64,000 nucleotides of DNA from Rhizobium sp. (lineage in GTDB: Bacteria; Pseudomonadota; Alphaproteobacteria; Rhizobiales; Rhizobiaceae). Every line of letters starts with the position of its first letter. Position 1 is the stretch's first letter. A model generated the notes under the pieces. It worked only from the letters and a program-made list of their open reading frames with translations. It was not told where the DNA came from and ran no database searches. Both the position numbers and the translations under genes were made by a program. Below, piece by piece: positions 1-8,468 of the stretch. The stretch is from the NCBI GenBank assembly GCA_003527225.1, contig DPXQ01000044.1:155911-219910 (forward strand), written 5' to 3'.

Positions 1-1647
1 GACCGACTGCAGGGGTGTGCCCAGGGCAATGGCCTTGTTTGTCGCTTCCAGAACGGACTTCCGGTCGTCCGGATAGATACAGTTCAGCCATTCTTCCTCG
101 GTCGTCGCGGCCTGCTTGTAAGGAAGGCCGTAGAGCTGGTGCATCCGCTCGTCCCAGACCGCGCCGCCACCGACCGGATCTGCTTCCCAGATGCCGCAAT
201 TATAGGAGCCGAGCGCCAGGTCGAGCTTGTGCGACAGTTCCGACAGTTCCTGCTCACGGCTGGACAGTTCGTCGAGAGCCAGTTCCAGCTCCGCGTTCTT
301 GATGTCGCTCGTATCCTTCGCATCGCGCAGCGTCTGGGTGAAAAGCGTATCGGCCGTCACATCCCAAGCGATGCCAGCCAGCTGGTTCTCGCCTTCTTCA
401 CCGCAAGAACGCGTACCGACTGATCTCAGGTAGCGGATGGAGCCGTCGGCAAGAACGACACGATAGTTCATGTCGCAAGTCTGTGTGGATTCGGTGCAGG
501 CGCACTGGAAGAAATGCGCCTCCGCGCGGTCGCGGTCGTCCGGGTGCACGGCGGCATACCAGTCAGCAATCCTGTCCTCGTTTTCGCTGGCGCTTGGCAC
601 GCAGCCGTGCAGCGCCGCCGTACGGTCGTCCCAGTAAAGCAACGGTTCGGTCGTCCTGACCGCCCAGATGCCCATGTCGGAGGATTCCATCGCCAGGCTG
701 AACCGCTGCGAAAGCTCGACAAGCTTCTTCTCTCGCTGTTTCAGTTTTTCGATGTTGCGATTGCGATCGCGAAACAGAAATGCGGTGACGATCGCGGGTA
801 TGACTATCGCGGCGCCGGCGAGAATGATCGCAAGCCGGACTGCAAACTGATTTTGGGGCGCTGCGTCCCAGCCGTCGCGAGGTGCCGCAAGAATTTCGAA
901 GGCGCCGCCCGGGACATCGAGCCGCTCGCTGACGGGATCGTCTTGCGCAAGCGGTACCTCACCGAAGGACGAAGCTTCGGAACGCCTGGGCTGGATGTAC
1001 CGGACCGTCCATTGCAGGTGATCGAGGTCGGGCAGTCGATTGGGCGTTATGCTATCGCCTGACTGCGTCAACCCGGCGACTTCGTAGAATTTCTCCGCGT
1101 CGATCGTCAGCGCCACCATGGATTTCGAGAGATCGGCGGTGTCTGCGCCGGCCGGCACGGGAAAGGTAAGAAAAAAGGCCTGCGCACTGGCTTGCGTCAG
1201 GCGCGCTCCGCCTTCGGCAATTGCAGACGACAACCCTGGAGCGCCGCTGGAGGCAACGCTGTCCGCCCGGAAGAGCGTTACCGGGGGCAGGGTGCTATCG
1301 GGCGCATAGTCGACGCGGGCAATGTGGCTGTTGGAGGCGGCGATGATCCCGGCCAAACCAGCCAATTCGGCCATCGAGGCGCTTGGGTCGACGGCGATCT
1401 CGGCGGCTAGGTGACGCGCTCCGGCAAAATCGGCGTCGATACGGGCCTGGAGGGCGGAGCGGATCAGCTTGACATCACCTTCGACATGCTGCTCCAGCGC
1501 TGCCCGGTTGGCTCGCGTGTAGCGCTGGTCGACAAGGATGCCGACGGCAATGATCGTCAATGATATGACGGATGCGCCAAGCAGGAATGTACCGGCGCCT
1601 CGTCGTTTTTCGTTGCGCCGTCCGTTGGCTTGATCCGAAAATTCCAA
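1..1647 (-). CDS. membrane PAS-domain sensor protein, 3' end beyond left edge
   Basis: Membrane-bound signal transducer; its output domain (histidine kinase, GGDEF or other) lies outside the window. The minus strand reads open for 549 codons to the edge. After a basic N-terminus comes a hydrophobic segment (LLGASVISLTIIAVG), about 220 residues of soluble domain laid out like a CHASE sensor, a second membrane segment near 785-835, a coiled linker (NIEKLKQREKKLVELSQRF) and two PAS domains, each carrying the PDDR signature (HPDDRDR near 535, YPDDRK near 75). No ATG is available. TTG at 1647, preceded by AAGG, is the best start, but the first residues are uncertain. The ligand is unknown. The PAS assignment is firm; calling the first domain CHASE is an inference from topology. 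Confidence 0.8.
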   Translation of the reverse strand, partial: MEFSDQANGRRNEKRRGAGTFLLGASVISLTIIAVGILVDQRYTRANRAALEQHVEGDVKLIRSALQARIDADFAGARHLAAEIAVDPSASMAELAGLAGIIAASNSHIARVDYAPDSTLPPVTLFRADSVASSGAPGLSSAIAEGGARLTQASAQAFFLTFPVPAGADTADLSKSMVALTIDAEKFYEVAGLTQSGDSITPNRLPDLDHLQWTVRYIQPRRSEASSFGEVPLAQDDPVSERLDVPGGAFEILAAPRDGWDAAPQNQFAVRLAIILAGAAIVIPAIVTAFLFRDRNRNIEKLKQREKKLVELSQRFSLAMESSDMGIWAVRTTEPLLYWDDRTAALHGCVPSASENEDRIADWYAAVHPDDRDRAEAHFFQCACTESTQTCDMNYRVVLADGSIRYLRSVGTRSCGEEGENQLAGIAWDVTADTLFTQTLRDAKDTSDIKNAELELALDELSSREQELSELSHKLDLALGSYNCGIWEADPVGGGAVWDERMHQLYGLPYKQAATTEEEWLNCIYPDDRKSVLEATNKAIALGTPLQSV

Positions 1648-1953
1648 ATCCCTTATGCCCCACTTTTCCCTGCAACGACACTAGGAGGGGCCGGTTAATT
1701 TAGAATTGAGTACCCAAAAATGGTCTGCGAATCCGCGGCGGCAGAATCGGCGGCCATTGTGGCCTTGCCCACCCGGCTGCGGCAGAAAGGCCGGCAAAAC
1801 GGTTGCGAATTACCTCTGCATGGCTTGATTGGCGCCGCAATTCCGGTCATCAATCACACTCAAATGTCATCATTGCGGGCGACTTTTGCCACATTCTGGA
1901 GGCTTACTTTGTTCAATGTTTTGAAAGTTCTGAAAGCAGTCAGGGTGTCCGGC
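1648..1953. other. intergenic region between the sensor and the DUF1344 gene
   Basis: This 306-base gap separates divergent genes and should hold both promoters. I see no credible coding region. The open frame running into the DUF1344 gene from 1720 has no signal-peptide logic before 1954. I could not assign a clear -35/-10 pair. Confidence 0.4.
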
Positions 1954-2214
1954 ATGCGCGTCATAATCGCAGTTCTTCTCGCAACGGCGAGCTTCTTCTC
2001 CCCGCTCAGCGTGCTTGCGGGAAGCGACGATGTCGAGGCTACGATCAAGGCCGTGGACGTTGAGGATCTCTCCATGACGCTTGATGACGGCAAGACCTAT
2101 TCGCTGCCCGAGGAATTCAATTTCGACGGTCTGGAATCCGGCGTGAAGGTGATCGTTTTTTACACCGAAGTCGATGGCAAGCGAGTCGTCGACGATCTCG
2201 AGATCGTTCAATAA
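1954..2214 (+). CDS. DUF1344 small periplasmic protein
   Basis: An 86-residue exported protein of unknown function. The start at 1954 gives a clean signal peptide (MRVIIAVLLATASFFSPL, ending SVLAG), and AGGGTG lies at a suitable distance upstream. The mature part of about 60 residues (VEATIKAVDVEDLSMTLDDG ... DGKRVVDDLEI) is the DUF1344 pattern, a small predicted beta barrel common in Rhizobiales. The frame stays open upstream to 1720, but that would bury the signal peptide. It is monocistronic, in the gap between the divergent sensor and the convergent phosphatase gene. Confidence 0.75.
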   Translation: MRVIIAVLLATASFFSPLSVLAGSDDVEATIKAVDVEDLSMTLDDGKTYSLPEEFNFDGLESGVKVIVFYTEVDGKRVVDDLEIVQ

Positions 2215-2259
2215 CGACCGCGCAATATCCTCGCTCAGAGATCCTTTGCCGCCGTGGCG

Positions 2260-2850
2260 TCAGAGCCAGCCGACCGAACCCCCGTCGCGATCGATCTTGA
2301 GTATCCGGTCCTGCGGGACATTCATCTCGCAGGCATCTTCCTTCGACCAGTTGCCGATAAGGCGGAACACGCTGCGCACGACGCCGCCATGGCTGACGCA
2401 GACCGTTGGGCGATCGACGGAGGTCAGCCAAGAACCGACCCGCCACGACAGGATCTCATAGCTTTCGGCCGCCTCGCCGGGTGGAATGAAGTCCCATTTT
2501 TCCGTGGCTCTTGCCTCGACGCGTTCGGGAGTCTCGCGCTGCAGTTCAGCAAGGGTGGACCCCTGCCAGTCGCCGAAGGAAAGCTCCATCAGGCGGGGTT
2601 CGATGCGGTAGGCCGCCGGATCGAGGCCCATGGCCGCGCGCAGCAGTTCCATTGTTTCGCGCGTCCGCCCGAGCGGCGAGGCGACATAGTCGAAATCCGC
2701 CGCCTGATCGCGGAGCTCTGAGGCAAGACGTTCGCCGTTCCGCCTTGCCTGGCTGCGACCGAGGTCATTGAGCGGAATATCCTGCTGTCCCTGCAACCGT
2801 CCTTCGGCATTCCAGTCGGTCTGGCCGTGACGGATCAAATAGATGAGCAC
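2260..2850 (-). CDS. histidine phosphatase family protein (phosphoglycerate mutase-like)
   Basis: A 196-residue cytoplasmic histidine phosphatase. The catalytic LIRHGQTDWN motif is at residues 5-14, with His8 as the phospho-acceptor. The second conserved His is in VSHGGVVRS near residue 155, and the acidic E of LMELSFGDWQG is present. The family removes phosphate from small metabolites or proteins; the substrate cannot be told from sequence. It starts 23 bases after the fabI stop on the same strand, so the two probably share a transcript. A link to fatty-acid synthesis is only positional. Confidence 0.88.
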   Translation of the reverse strand: MLIYLIRHGQTDWNAEGRLQGQQDIPLNDLGRSQARRNGERLASELRDQAADFDYVASPLGRTRETMELLRAAMGLDPAAYRIEPRLMELSFGDWQGSTLAELQRETPERVEARATEKWDFIPPGEAAESYEILSWRVGSWLTSVDRPTVCVSHGGVVRSVFRLIGNWSKEDACEMNVPQDRILKIDRDGGSVGWL

Positions 2851-2873
2851 GGCTTGCCACTCCGGGTGGGAGA

Positions 2874-3692
2874 CTATTCCTTGGAAACGGAAATGTCGGG
2901 TGCGTCCACGGCCTTCATCCCCACGGTATGGTAACCGGAATCGACATGATGGACTTCGCCGGTGACGCCGGTGGACAGATCCGACAGAAGATACATGCCG
3001 GATTTGCCGACTTCATCGGTCGAGACGTTGCGCTTCAGGGGGGAGTTGTACTCGTTCCATTTCAGGATGTAACGGAAGTCGCCGATCCCGGACGCGGCCA
3101 GCGTCTTGATCGGTCCGGCGGAAATGGCGTTCACGCGGATGCCGCGGCCGCCCATGTCGACGGCCAAATAGCGCACGCTTGCCTCGAGTGCCGCCTTGGC
3201 GACGCCCATGACGTTGTAATGCGGCATGACCTTCTCGGCGCCGTAATAAGTGAGGGTCAGGATCGAGCCGCCGTCCTTCATGATCTTCTCGGCGCGCGCA
3301 GCGACAGCGGTGAACGAATAGACGGAAATGTCCATCGTGCGGGCGAAGTTGTCGCGGGTCGTTTCGATGTAGCGGCCGGTCAGTTCATCCTTGTCGGAGA
3401 ATGCGATGGCGTGAACGACGAAGTCGATCTTGCCCCACTTGTCTTCGAGGTTCTTGAAGACCGCATCGATGCTATCGAGGTCGGTGACGTCGCAATCGCC
3501 CGCCATGAAGGCGTCGAGCTCCTGGGCAAGCGGTTCGACGCGCTTGCGAAGGGCGTCGCCCTGCCATGTCAGTGCTACTTCCGCACCTGCGTCGTGACAG
3601 GCCTTGGCGATGCCCCATGCGATGGACCGGTTGTTTGCAACGCCCATGATGACGCCGCGCTTGCCTGCCATGAGGCCGAAACCTTGAACCAT
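2874..3692 (-). CDS. fabI: enoyl-[acyl-carrier-protein] reductase (NADH) FabI
   Basis: FabI reduces enoyl-ACP in the last step of each fatty-acid elongation cycle. The 272-residue length is normal. The N-terminal nucleotide-binding loop GVANNRSIAWGIAKA (about 17-31) and the catalytic Tyr-x6-Lys (Y159, K166 in HYNVMGVAK) are both present, and the C-terminal part around TLAASGIGDF is typical. The frame is open to 3770, but ATG 3692 is preceded by AGGGAAAC and begins the family's usual MVQGFGLMAGKRG. It lies downstream of the DnaJ-like gene (123-base gap) and upstream of the phosphatase, an arrangement seen in rhizobia. Confidence 0.95.
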   Translation of the reverse strand: MVQGFGLMAGKRGVIMGVANNRSIAWGIAKACHDAGAEVALTWQGDALRKRVEPLAQELDAFMAGDCDVTDLDSIDAVFKNLEDKWGKIDFVVHAIAFSDKDELTGRYIETTRDNFARTMDISVYSFTAVAARAEKIMKDGGSILTLTYYGAEKVMPHYNVMGVAKAALEASVRYLAVDMGGRGIRVNAISAGPIKTLAASGIGDFRYILKWNEYNSPLKRNVSTDEVGKSGMYLLSDLSTGVTGEVHHVDSGYHTVGMKAVDAPDISVSKE

Positions 3693-3815
3693 TTTTTGTT
3701 TCCCTGAGACTTTTAATTGAACCTGCCTATGGCATAGCGCGAACCACGGTTCAAGATTGCCCCGGATCATCTACTGTTAGGCAGCGTAATAAAGGGTGTG
3801 ATTGTAATAAATGCT

Positions 3816-5048
3816 TTATAAAAACAGGCCCTCGCGCATGACGCGCATCAGGTCGGTCACCTTGTCGTCCGGCTTTTCCCAGAGCAAAACCCTGAGTTCG
3901 ACGGCGAGAGCACCACGTCCGCCCTCGGCGTCGGGCAGTCCGAGATTGTCGAGTCGGATGACCTGATCCGAGCCTGACCATGGCGGGATGGTGATCTCCA
4001 CCTCGCCTGTCGGCGTCTCGACCGTGGTTTCGCAACCGAGCACGGCGTTCTCGAGCGTGATCGGCAGAACCGTATGGATGTCGAAACCCTCGACCCTGAA
4101 CTTTTCCGTTTTCTGGACACGCAGGGTTACGGTGACATCACCGCGCTGCATTCCCTGTATCTTCAGCCCCTGACCCTTGAGCCTCACGACATCGCCGTCA
4201 CGAAGCCCGCCCTCGAGGTTGACGCGCAATTCCCGTCCGTCCGACAGCGTGACCGGGATAGCGGTCTGGTTGAGGAGATCGAGGATGGCGACGGGCGCCT
4301 CGACCGAGAGGTCGGGCGCCTTTTCGGGCGGCGGCTGGACGCCGCGAATGCGGCGCACCAGCGAGGTCAGGAGATCTATTGCGGCGAGCGGCCGCGTTGA
4401 GGCGGCATTCCTGGCTCCCGCCGTCTGATGCTCGCCGCCTTCCGGATGGTCGCTTTTCTCGCCCGCGTCATCGCGACGAAGGCTTTCGGCTACGGCTGCG
4501 GCTTCCGGGCTTTCCCCGAAAATGCGCGAAACCATGTCTTCCGGGTCTTCGGCGGTCGTCGGCTTTGGCCCGATGGGCTTTTCCGCCGTGGCTGTTTGCG
4601 CGCCGGGTTGCGCTGCCTTCTCGGCCTTTGATTGGGTCGAGGCCTGCGCTGCCGATTTTTCGGCGGTTTGCGGGTAGGCTTGGGCGGCCTTGTCGGCCCT
4701 TGCCTTTTCGGCTTCCGCCCTGGCAAGTTCGGCGAGCACGCGCTCGGCATTTTCCTTGGCGACCCTGGCGCGCTCGGCCGCCTCGCGCGCCGCCTGGCGC
4801 TGCTGCATGATCGTCTGTTCGCGCACCCTTGCCTCCGCCTTGCTGCGTTGCTGGTCGTAATGGTTGCGTTTCTCGGGGTCCTTCAGCATGTCATAGGCTT
4901 GGCCGACCTCGGCGAAACGCTGCGTGGCGTTGGGATCATCGCGATTTTGATCCGGGTGAATGGATTTTGCCTTGGAACGCCATGCAGCTTTAATCTCATC
5001 GGCTCCCGCATTCCGCTTAACGCCGAGCACTGAATAAGGATCGCGCAT
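3816..5048 (-). CDS. DnaJ-family co-chaperone without zinc finger
   Basis: A 410-residue J-domain protein. The J domain occupies about residues 3-66, with the DnaK-stimulating HPD at 31-33. Residues 70-220 are a charged, Ala/Glu/Lys-rich segment likely to form a coiled coil plus disordered linker. Residues 225-400 are the DnaJ C-terminal substrate-binding beta domains (IPVTLSDGRELRVNLEGGL, GLPDAEGGRGALAVEL). The CxxCxGxG repeats of DnaJ are absent, so it resembles CbpA/DjlA-like type B proteins, with an unusually long linker. ATG 5048 is preferred; an in-frame TTG precedes it at 5051. It is the first gene of a possible fabI operon. Confidence 0.87.
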   Translation of the reverse strand: MRDPYSVLGVKRNAGADEIKAAWRSKAKSIHPDQNRDDPNATQRFAEVGQAYDMLKDPEKRNHYDQQRSKAEARVREQTIMQQRQAAREAAERARVAKENAERVLAELARAEAEKARADKAAQAYPQTAEKSAAQASTQSKAEKAAQPGAQTATAEKPIGPKPTTAEDPEDMVSRIFGESPEAAAVAESLRRDDAGEKSDHPEGGEHQTAGARNAASTRPLAAIDLLTSLVRRIRGVQPPPEKAPDLSVEAPVAILDLLNQTAIPVTLSDGRELRVNLEGGLRDGDVVRLKGQGLKIQGMQRGDVTVTLRVQKTEKFRVEGFDIHTVLPITLENAVLGCETTVETPTGEVEITIPPWSGSDQVIRLDNLGLPDAEGGRGALAVELRVLLWEKPDDKVTDLMRVMREGLFL

Positions 5049-5204
5049 CAAAAGCCACCGAATACTGAGAGCGGCGCATCCCGGTTGTCAGGGAGGCCGC
5101 CAATTGAAATACCCCGTGCCGCTCATTCCGTTGCGGTCACGCCTACCAATCGAGCAATAATGGCAAGAAGTTGCTAATCAGTGGTTACGCGCCACGTGCC
5201 TTTC

Positions 5205-5230
5205 GGCGGGGATTGGGGCCAATCGCCGCC
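5205..5230 (-). terminator. hairpin downstream of the lipoprotein gene
   Basis: Arms GGCGGGGATTGG (5205-5216) and CCAATCGCCGCC (5219-5230) pair over 12 positions with one mismatch and a 2-base spacer. It lies 10 bases past the stop of the minus-strand lipoprotein gene. No T tract follows on that strand, so it may act as a weak terminator or as 3'-end protection. Confidence 0.45.
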
Positions 5231-5240
5231 GATCCTGTCT

Positions 5241-5696
5241 TCAGGGCGCCCGGTCGAAGCTCATCAGCCGCCATGAACCGGCGCCGACGATACAGGTCTT
5301 GCCAGTGAAATAGGCGATCCCTTCATAGGAATGGCGCGTGGTCGAGAAGTCGCGGCAGACGACTCCATCGGTCTTCTGTTCCTGGATGGCTGTTACGACA
5401 CCCGCGCTGCCCGTCGTCGTATTGGCCCAGGGCAGGGGGTTCGAACCGAGTTTGGCGAGATCGGCGGAGGAAACAGCGTTCTGCACTGTCATTTCGTCGG
5501 AATGTCCATCGGCCTTCCGCCCGGTTGCGATGGTGTTTGTAGAAAGCGAACGGTCCACTTTCTCATCTCCGAAGAGATCGAGGCCGCCGGCGACGCATCC
5601 AGAAAGAGGAAATACCAGGGCAGCGACAGCGGCAATCTTGCCGAAGCCGGGCAGGCTCCCCTTTTTGCGTTCGTCTGACTTTGCTATGTCTCTCAA
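5241..5696 (-). CDS. lipoprotein, surface-antigen-like
   Basis: A 151-residue predicted lipoprotein. A long basic n-region is followed by a hydrophobic stretch and the lipobox FPLSGC (lipidated Cys34). The remainder is polar, ending with a compact domain (GVVCRDFSTTRHSYEGIAYFTGKTC ... SWRL) resembling the surface-antigen/RT0821-type proteins of alphaproteobacteria. Two further cysteines in that domain could form a disulfide. It is divergent from pdxH across 63 bases. The specific function is unknown and the family call is by resemblance only. Confidence 0.7.
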   Translation of the reverse strand: MRDIAKSDERKKGSLPGFGKIAAVAALVFPLSGCVAGGLDLFGDEKVDRSLSTNTIATGRKADGHSDEMTVQNAVSSADLAKLGSNPLPWANTTTGSAGVVTAIQEQKTDGVVCRDFSTTRHSYEGIAYFTGKTCIVGAGSWRLMSFDRAP

Positions 5697-5759
5697 CGGG
5701 CGTCCTGTCCAGCGCTTTGAACCTGGGCAATGAGTAAGTTCAGGAGCATTTGATTCAAT

Positions 5760-6380
5760 ATGTCAGATACCGGGTTAACAACCAGTGACTTCACCGAGGA
5801 AAGCGAACCATACACACTTTTCGGCGCGTGGCTGAAGGATGCCGAGGCATCCGAAATCAACGATCCGAACGCCGTGGCGGTCGCGACTGTCGACGAAAAC
5901 GGCCTTCCGAATGTGCGCATGGTGCTGCTCAAGGATTTCGACACCCGAGGTTTCGTCTTCTACACCAATTTCGAAAGCCAGAAGGGGCAGGAAATTCTCG
6001 GCCAGAAGAAGGCGGCCATGTGCTTCCACTGGAAGTCGCTGCGCCGCCAGGTGCGTTTGCGCGGCGAAGTCGAGGTCGTTTCCGACGAGGAGGCCGATAC
6101 CTATTTTCGTTCGCGCCCGCTCGGCAGCCGCGTAGGCGCCTGGGCCTCCAAGCAGTCGCGGCCGCTCGAAGGCCGGTTTGCGCTGGAAAAGGCGGTGGCC
6201 GAATACACGGCGCGCTGCGCGCTTGGAGATATTCCGCGCCCGCCATACTGGTCGGGCTTCCGCATCAAGCCGGTGTCGATCGAGTTCTGGCACGACCGCA
6301 AGTTCCGCCTGCACGATCGCATCGAGTTCCGTCGCGAGACGGTCGACGCAGCCTGGACCAAGGTGCGCATGTATCCGTGA
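5760..6380 (+). CDS. pdxH: pyridoxamine 5'-phosphate oxidase
   Basis: PdxH oxidises pyridoxamine or pyridoxine 5'-phosphate to pyridoxal 5'-phosphate with FMN and O2. The 206-residue length is normal. Family signatures are the FMN-binding [53 protein letters not shown], and the C-terminal [17 protein letters not shown] followed by RLHDR. It is transcribed alone, divergent from the lipoprotein gene and convergent with the deacetylase gene 33 bases downstream. Confidence 0.96.
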   Translation: MSDTGLTTSDFTEESEPYTLFGAWLKDAEASEINDPNAVAVATVDENGLPNVRMVLLKDFDTRGFVFYTNFESQKGQEILGQKKAAMCFHWKSLRRQVRLRGEVEVVSDEEADTYFRSRPLGSRVGAWASKQSRPLEGRFALEKAVAEYTARCALGDIPRPPYWSGFRIKPVSIEFWHDRKFRLHDRIEFRRETVDAAWTKVRMYP

Positions 6381-6413
6381 AACTCGGGAACCGGAATGCG
6401 GGCAGGCAGGTTT

Positions 6414-7502
6414 CTATCCCTGTCCCCGCAGCCGGAAGGGAATGCCGGAGGCAAGCGCCGAGACGTAGCGCTTCTTCTGGTAATAGCCATTGAGCGAAAT
6501 GCGCGGCAGAAGCGTCACGTCCTGCGCGGAAGAACCGGTCACGGTGCCGGGTGAGGTCGTGACACCGACCGTGAAGCCCGTCTGCGAAACGATACGCGCG
6601 ATTTCCGGCGTTACACTGCGTTGATCTCCGTAGGGATAGGCAAAGGTGGCCGGTCGCCGGCCGGTGATTGCCTCGACATAGTCGGCCGAAGCCGAAAGCT
6701 CTTCTCTGACTTCGGACTCCGTGAGGTAGGCGAGCGCGCGGTGGCTCACAGTATGAGCACCGAGAGAGACCAGCGGATGCGCGCTGAATTTCTTCAATTC
6801 CGCGCCCGACATCACCAGTTTCTCGACGATTGCCTTCGGATCGATACCGTTGTCCATCGCTGCCCGATCGAGCTTCTCGATGGTTTCAGCTTCGCCTTTG
6901 GCGGTGATGGCTTTTGCCATGTGGTCGAAGGCCGCGTATTTCGTCCTGCGTGTCCGCACGTCGTAATGGATAGGTCCATCGCCGTTCTTGAGGTCGACGG
7001 CTTGGGAAGAGTTCAAGAGCGCCGCCGCTGTCTCCCACCAGATCGTGTGGGTTCGCTCGGAGAAGCCGCGGCACACGAAGACCGTGAACGGCACACCGTG
7101 TCTTTCGAATATGGGCAGCGCATATTCCGCATTGTCGCGGTAGCCATCGTCGAGGGTGAACATGGCGAAAGGCCGTGAGTCCGTCCGGGAGGCGATCGCG
7201 GAAGGGATGTCTTCGAGACGGATGAAGCGGTAGCCCTCGGATTTCAATTGCACGATGGCCGCATCGAGAAATTCCGGCGTGACTTCCAGATGGTCGTTGG
7301 TGTTCGCGACGGTCGGCACATAGGGGCGCACGTGATGCAGCGTGAAGATCACGCCGAGACCTCGCGCGGACGCCATCGCGCCGGCCCGGTGAAGCACATT
7401 GGAAGCTTCGAGACCGGCGGTGATGGTGACGTATCTGACCAGGTCCTTGAGCACAGGGTCGGTTGCCTTCCAGAAATCGTGTATCGGCGGGATCCGGTAC
7501 AC
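6414..7502 (-). CDS. polysaccharide deacetylase (NodB-type) family protein
   Basis: A 362-residue carbohydrate esterase family 4-like protein. The NodB signatures are visible: the TLDDGYRDN metal/catalytic motif near residue 119, the HTVSH zinc-binding pair near 250, and FAYPYG near 290. The family removes N- or O-acetyl groups from polysaccharides or peptidoglycan. No signal peptide is evident, so the site of action is unclear. The start shown is GTG 7502; a shorter start at the internal Met of MASARGLG is possible. It is a single gene between pdxH and the TauE gene, and the substrate is not inferable. Confidence 0.82.
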   Translation of the reverse strand: MYRIPPIHDFWKATDPVLKDLVRYVTITAGLEASNVLHRAGAMASARGLGVIFTLHHVRPYVPTVANTNDHLEVTPEFLDAAIVQLKSEGYRFIRLEDIPSAIASRTDSRPFAMFTLDDGYRDNAEYALPIFERHGVPFTVFVCRGFSERTHTIWWETAAALLNSSQAVDLKNGDGPIHYDVRTRRTKYAAFDHMAKAITAKGEAETIEKLDRAAMDNGIDPKAIVEKLVMSGAELKKFSAHPLVSLGAHTVSHRALAYLTESEVREELSASADYVEAITGRRPATFAYPYGDQRSVTPEIARIVSQTGFTVGVTTSPGTVTGSSAQDVTLLPRISLNGYYQKKRYVSALASGIPFRLRGQG

Positions 7503-7591
7503 AGATATCGCCTATCTGACCGCAAAGGCTAGAGAAGAGGCGTTAAGCCTTGCTGAATGATATACCGGAAGTGCCCAACGCCTCTATCGGC

Positions 7592-8383
7592 TCAACGCAG
7601 CAACGGGTCGAGTAGCGGCAGGCCGATGATCGCCGCCGCGCCGATCAGCCCGTAGCATATGTGCCGGAATGTCCTGTCGTCGGCGTGCCCGAACAGCCGG
7701 GAACCGGTCATGAGGCCGAGCCCGAAGGCCGGTCCGACGACAAGTGCAAGGGCCATGGCTGGGATGGCGATCAGTCCCGCCAGGCTGTAATTGACGCCGG
7801 TGATCACCGATCCGAGCCCGAAATAGAGGACCAGATTGGCGCGCACTACGGCTGCCGCGATTCTGCCTCCGAGCCAGTAGGCGACGACGGGCGGGCCGCC
7901 GACCTGTGCTGCGCCGGCGAATAGCCCGGAAAGGGCTCCGACGCCTGTGGTCATCGGCAGCGATGGCCTGCCGTGATACCGCCATCCAGAGACGAGAAGT
8001 GCAAGCAGCAGGCTGACAAGAATAACGATCGACCAGCGGACGGTGAGCGCGTCGGCATAGGCGAGGACCGCCGTTCCGAGCGGCACGCCGATCAGCGCGC
8101 CTGCGAGCATGACCCCGACCTCGCGCCTGTCGGCACGGCGATAGGCGTCGGGGATCATCGGCAGTGCCATCACTGCGTCGATCAGGAAAAGCACGGCGGC
8201 CGCGAGCTTCGGATCAATGACCGAGCTTGCGAGCGGCATGAAGATCAGCGCGCCGCCGAAACCGGAAAAGCCGCGCGCCAGGCCGGCAACCAGTGCCGAA
8301 ACCATCAGGAACAGGATTTCGTGCGAGGAATGGGCGTCGAGCAGCGCCGACAGAGTGGCAAGATTGAGTTCGTAAGCAGCCAT
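7592..8383 (-). CDS. TauE/SafE family sulfite/anion permease
   Basis: A 263-residue polytopic inner-membrane protein with about eight hydrophobic segments. The TauE/SafE features are GLARGFSGFGGALIFMPLAS after the first helix and a repeat-like GVGALSGLFAGAAQVGGPPVVAYWL in the second half. Members export or import sulfite, sulfonates or other small anions; the substrate here is unknown. It follows the MFS gene on the same strand after 85 bases, so some co-transcription is possible. Confidence 0.85.
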   Translation of the reverse strand: MAAYELNLATLSALLDAHSSHEILFLMVSALVAGLARGFSGFGGALIFMPLASSVIDPKLAAAVLFLIDAVMALPMIPDAYRRADRREVGVMLAGALIGVPLGTAVLAYADALTVRWSIVILVSLLLALLVSGWRYHGRPSLPMTTGVGALSGLFAGAAQVGGPPVVAYWLGGRIAAAVVRANLVLYFGLGSVITGVNYSLAGLIAIPAMALALVVGPAFGLGLMTGSRLFGHADDRTFRHICYGLIGAAAIIGLPLLDPLLR

Positions 8384-8468
8384 GCCGGTCTTGTGTTCCT
8401 TGCGCGGATTCCGTCTCGAGCGAAACCTCTAGCAAAGCCGGGGGCGACAAAATAGTGGGTGGGCGCCG

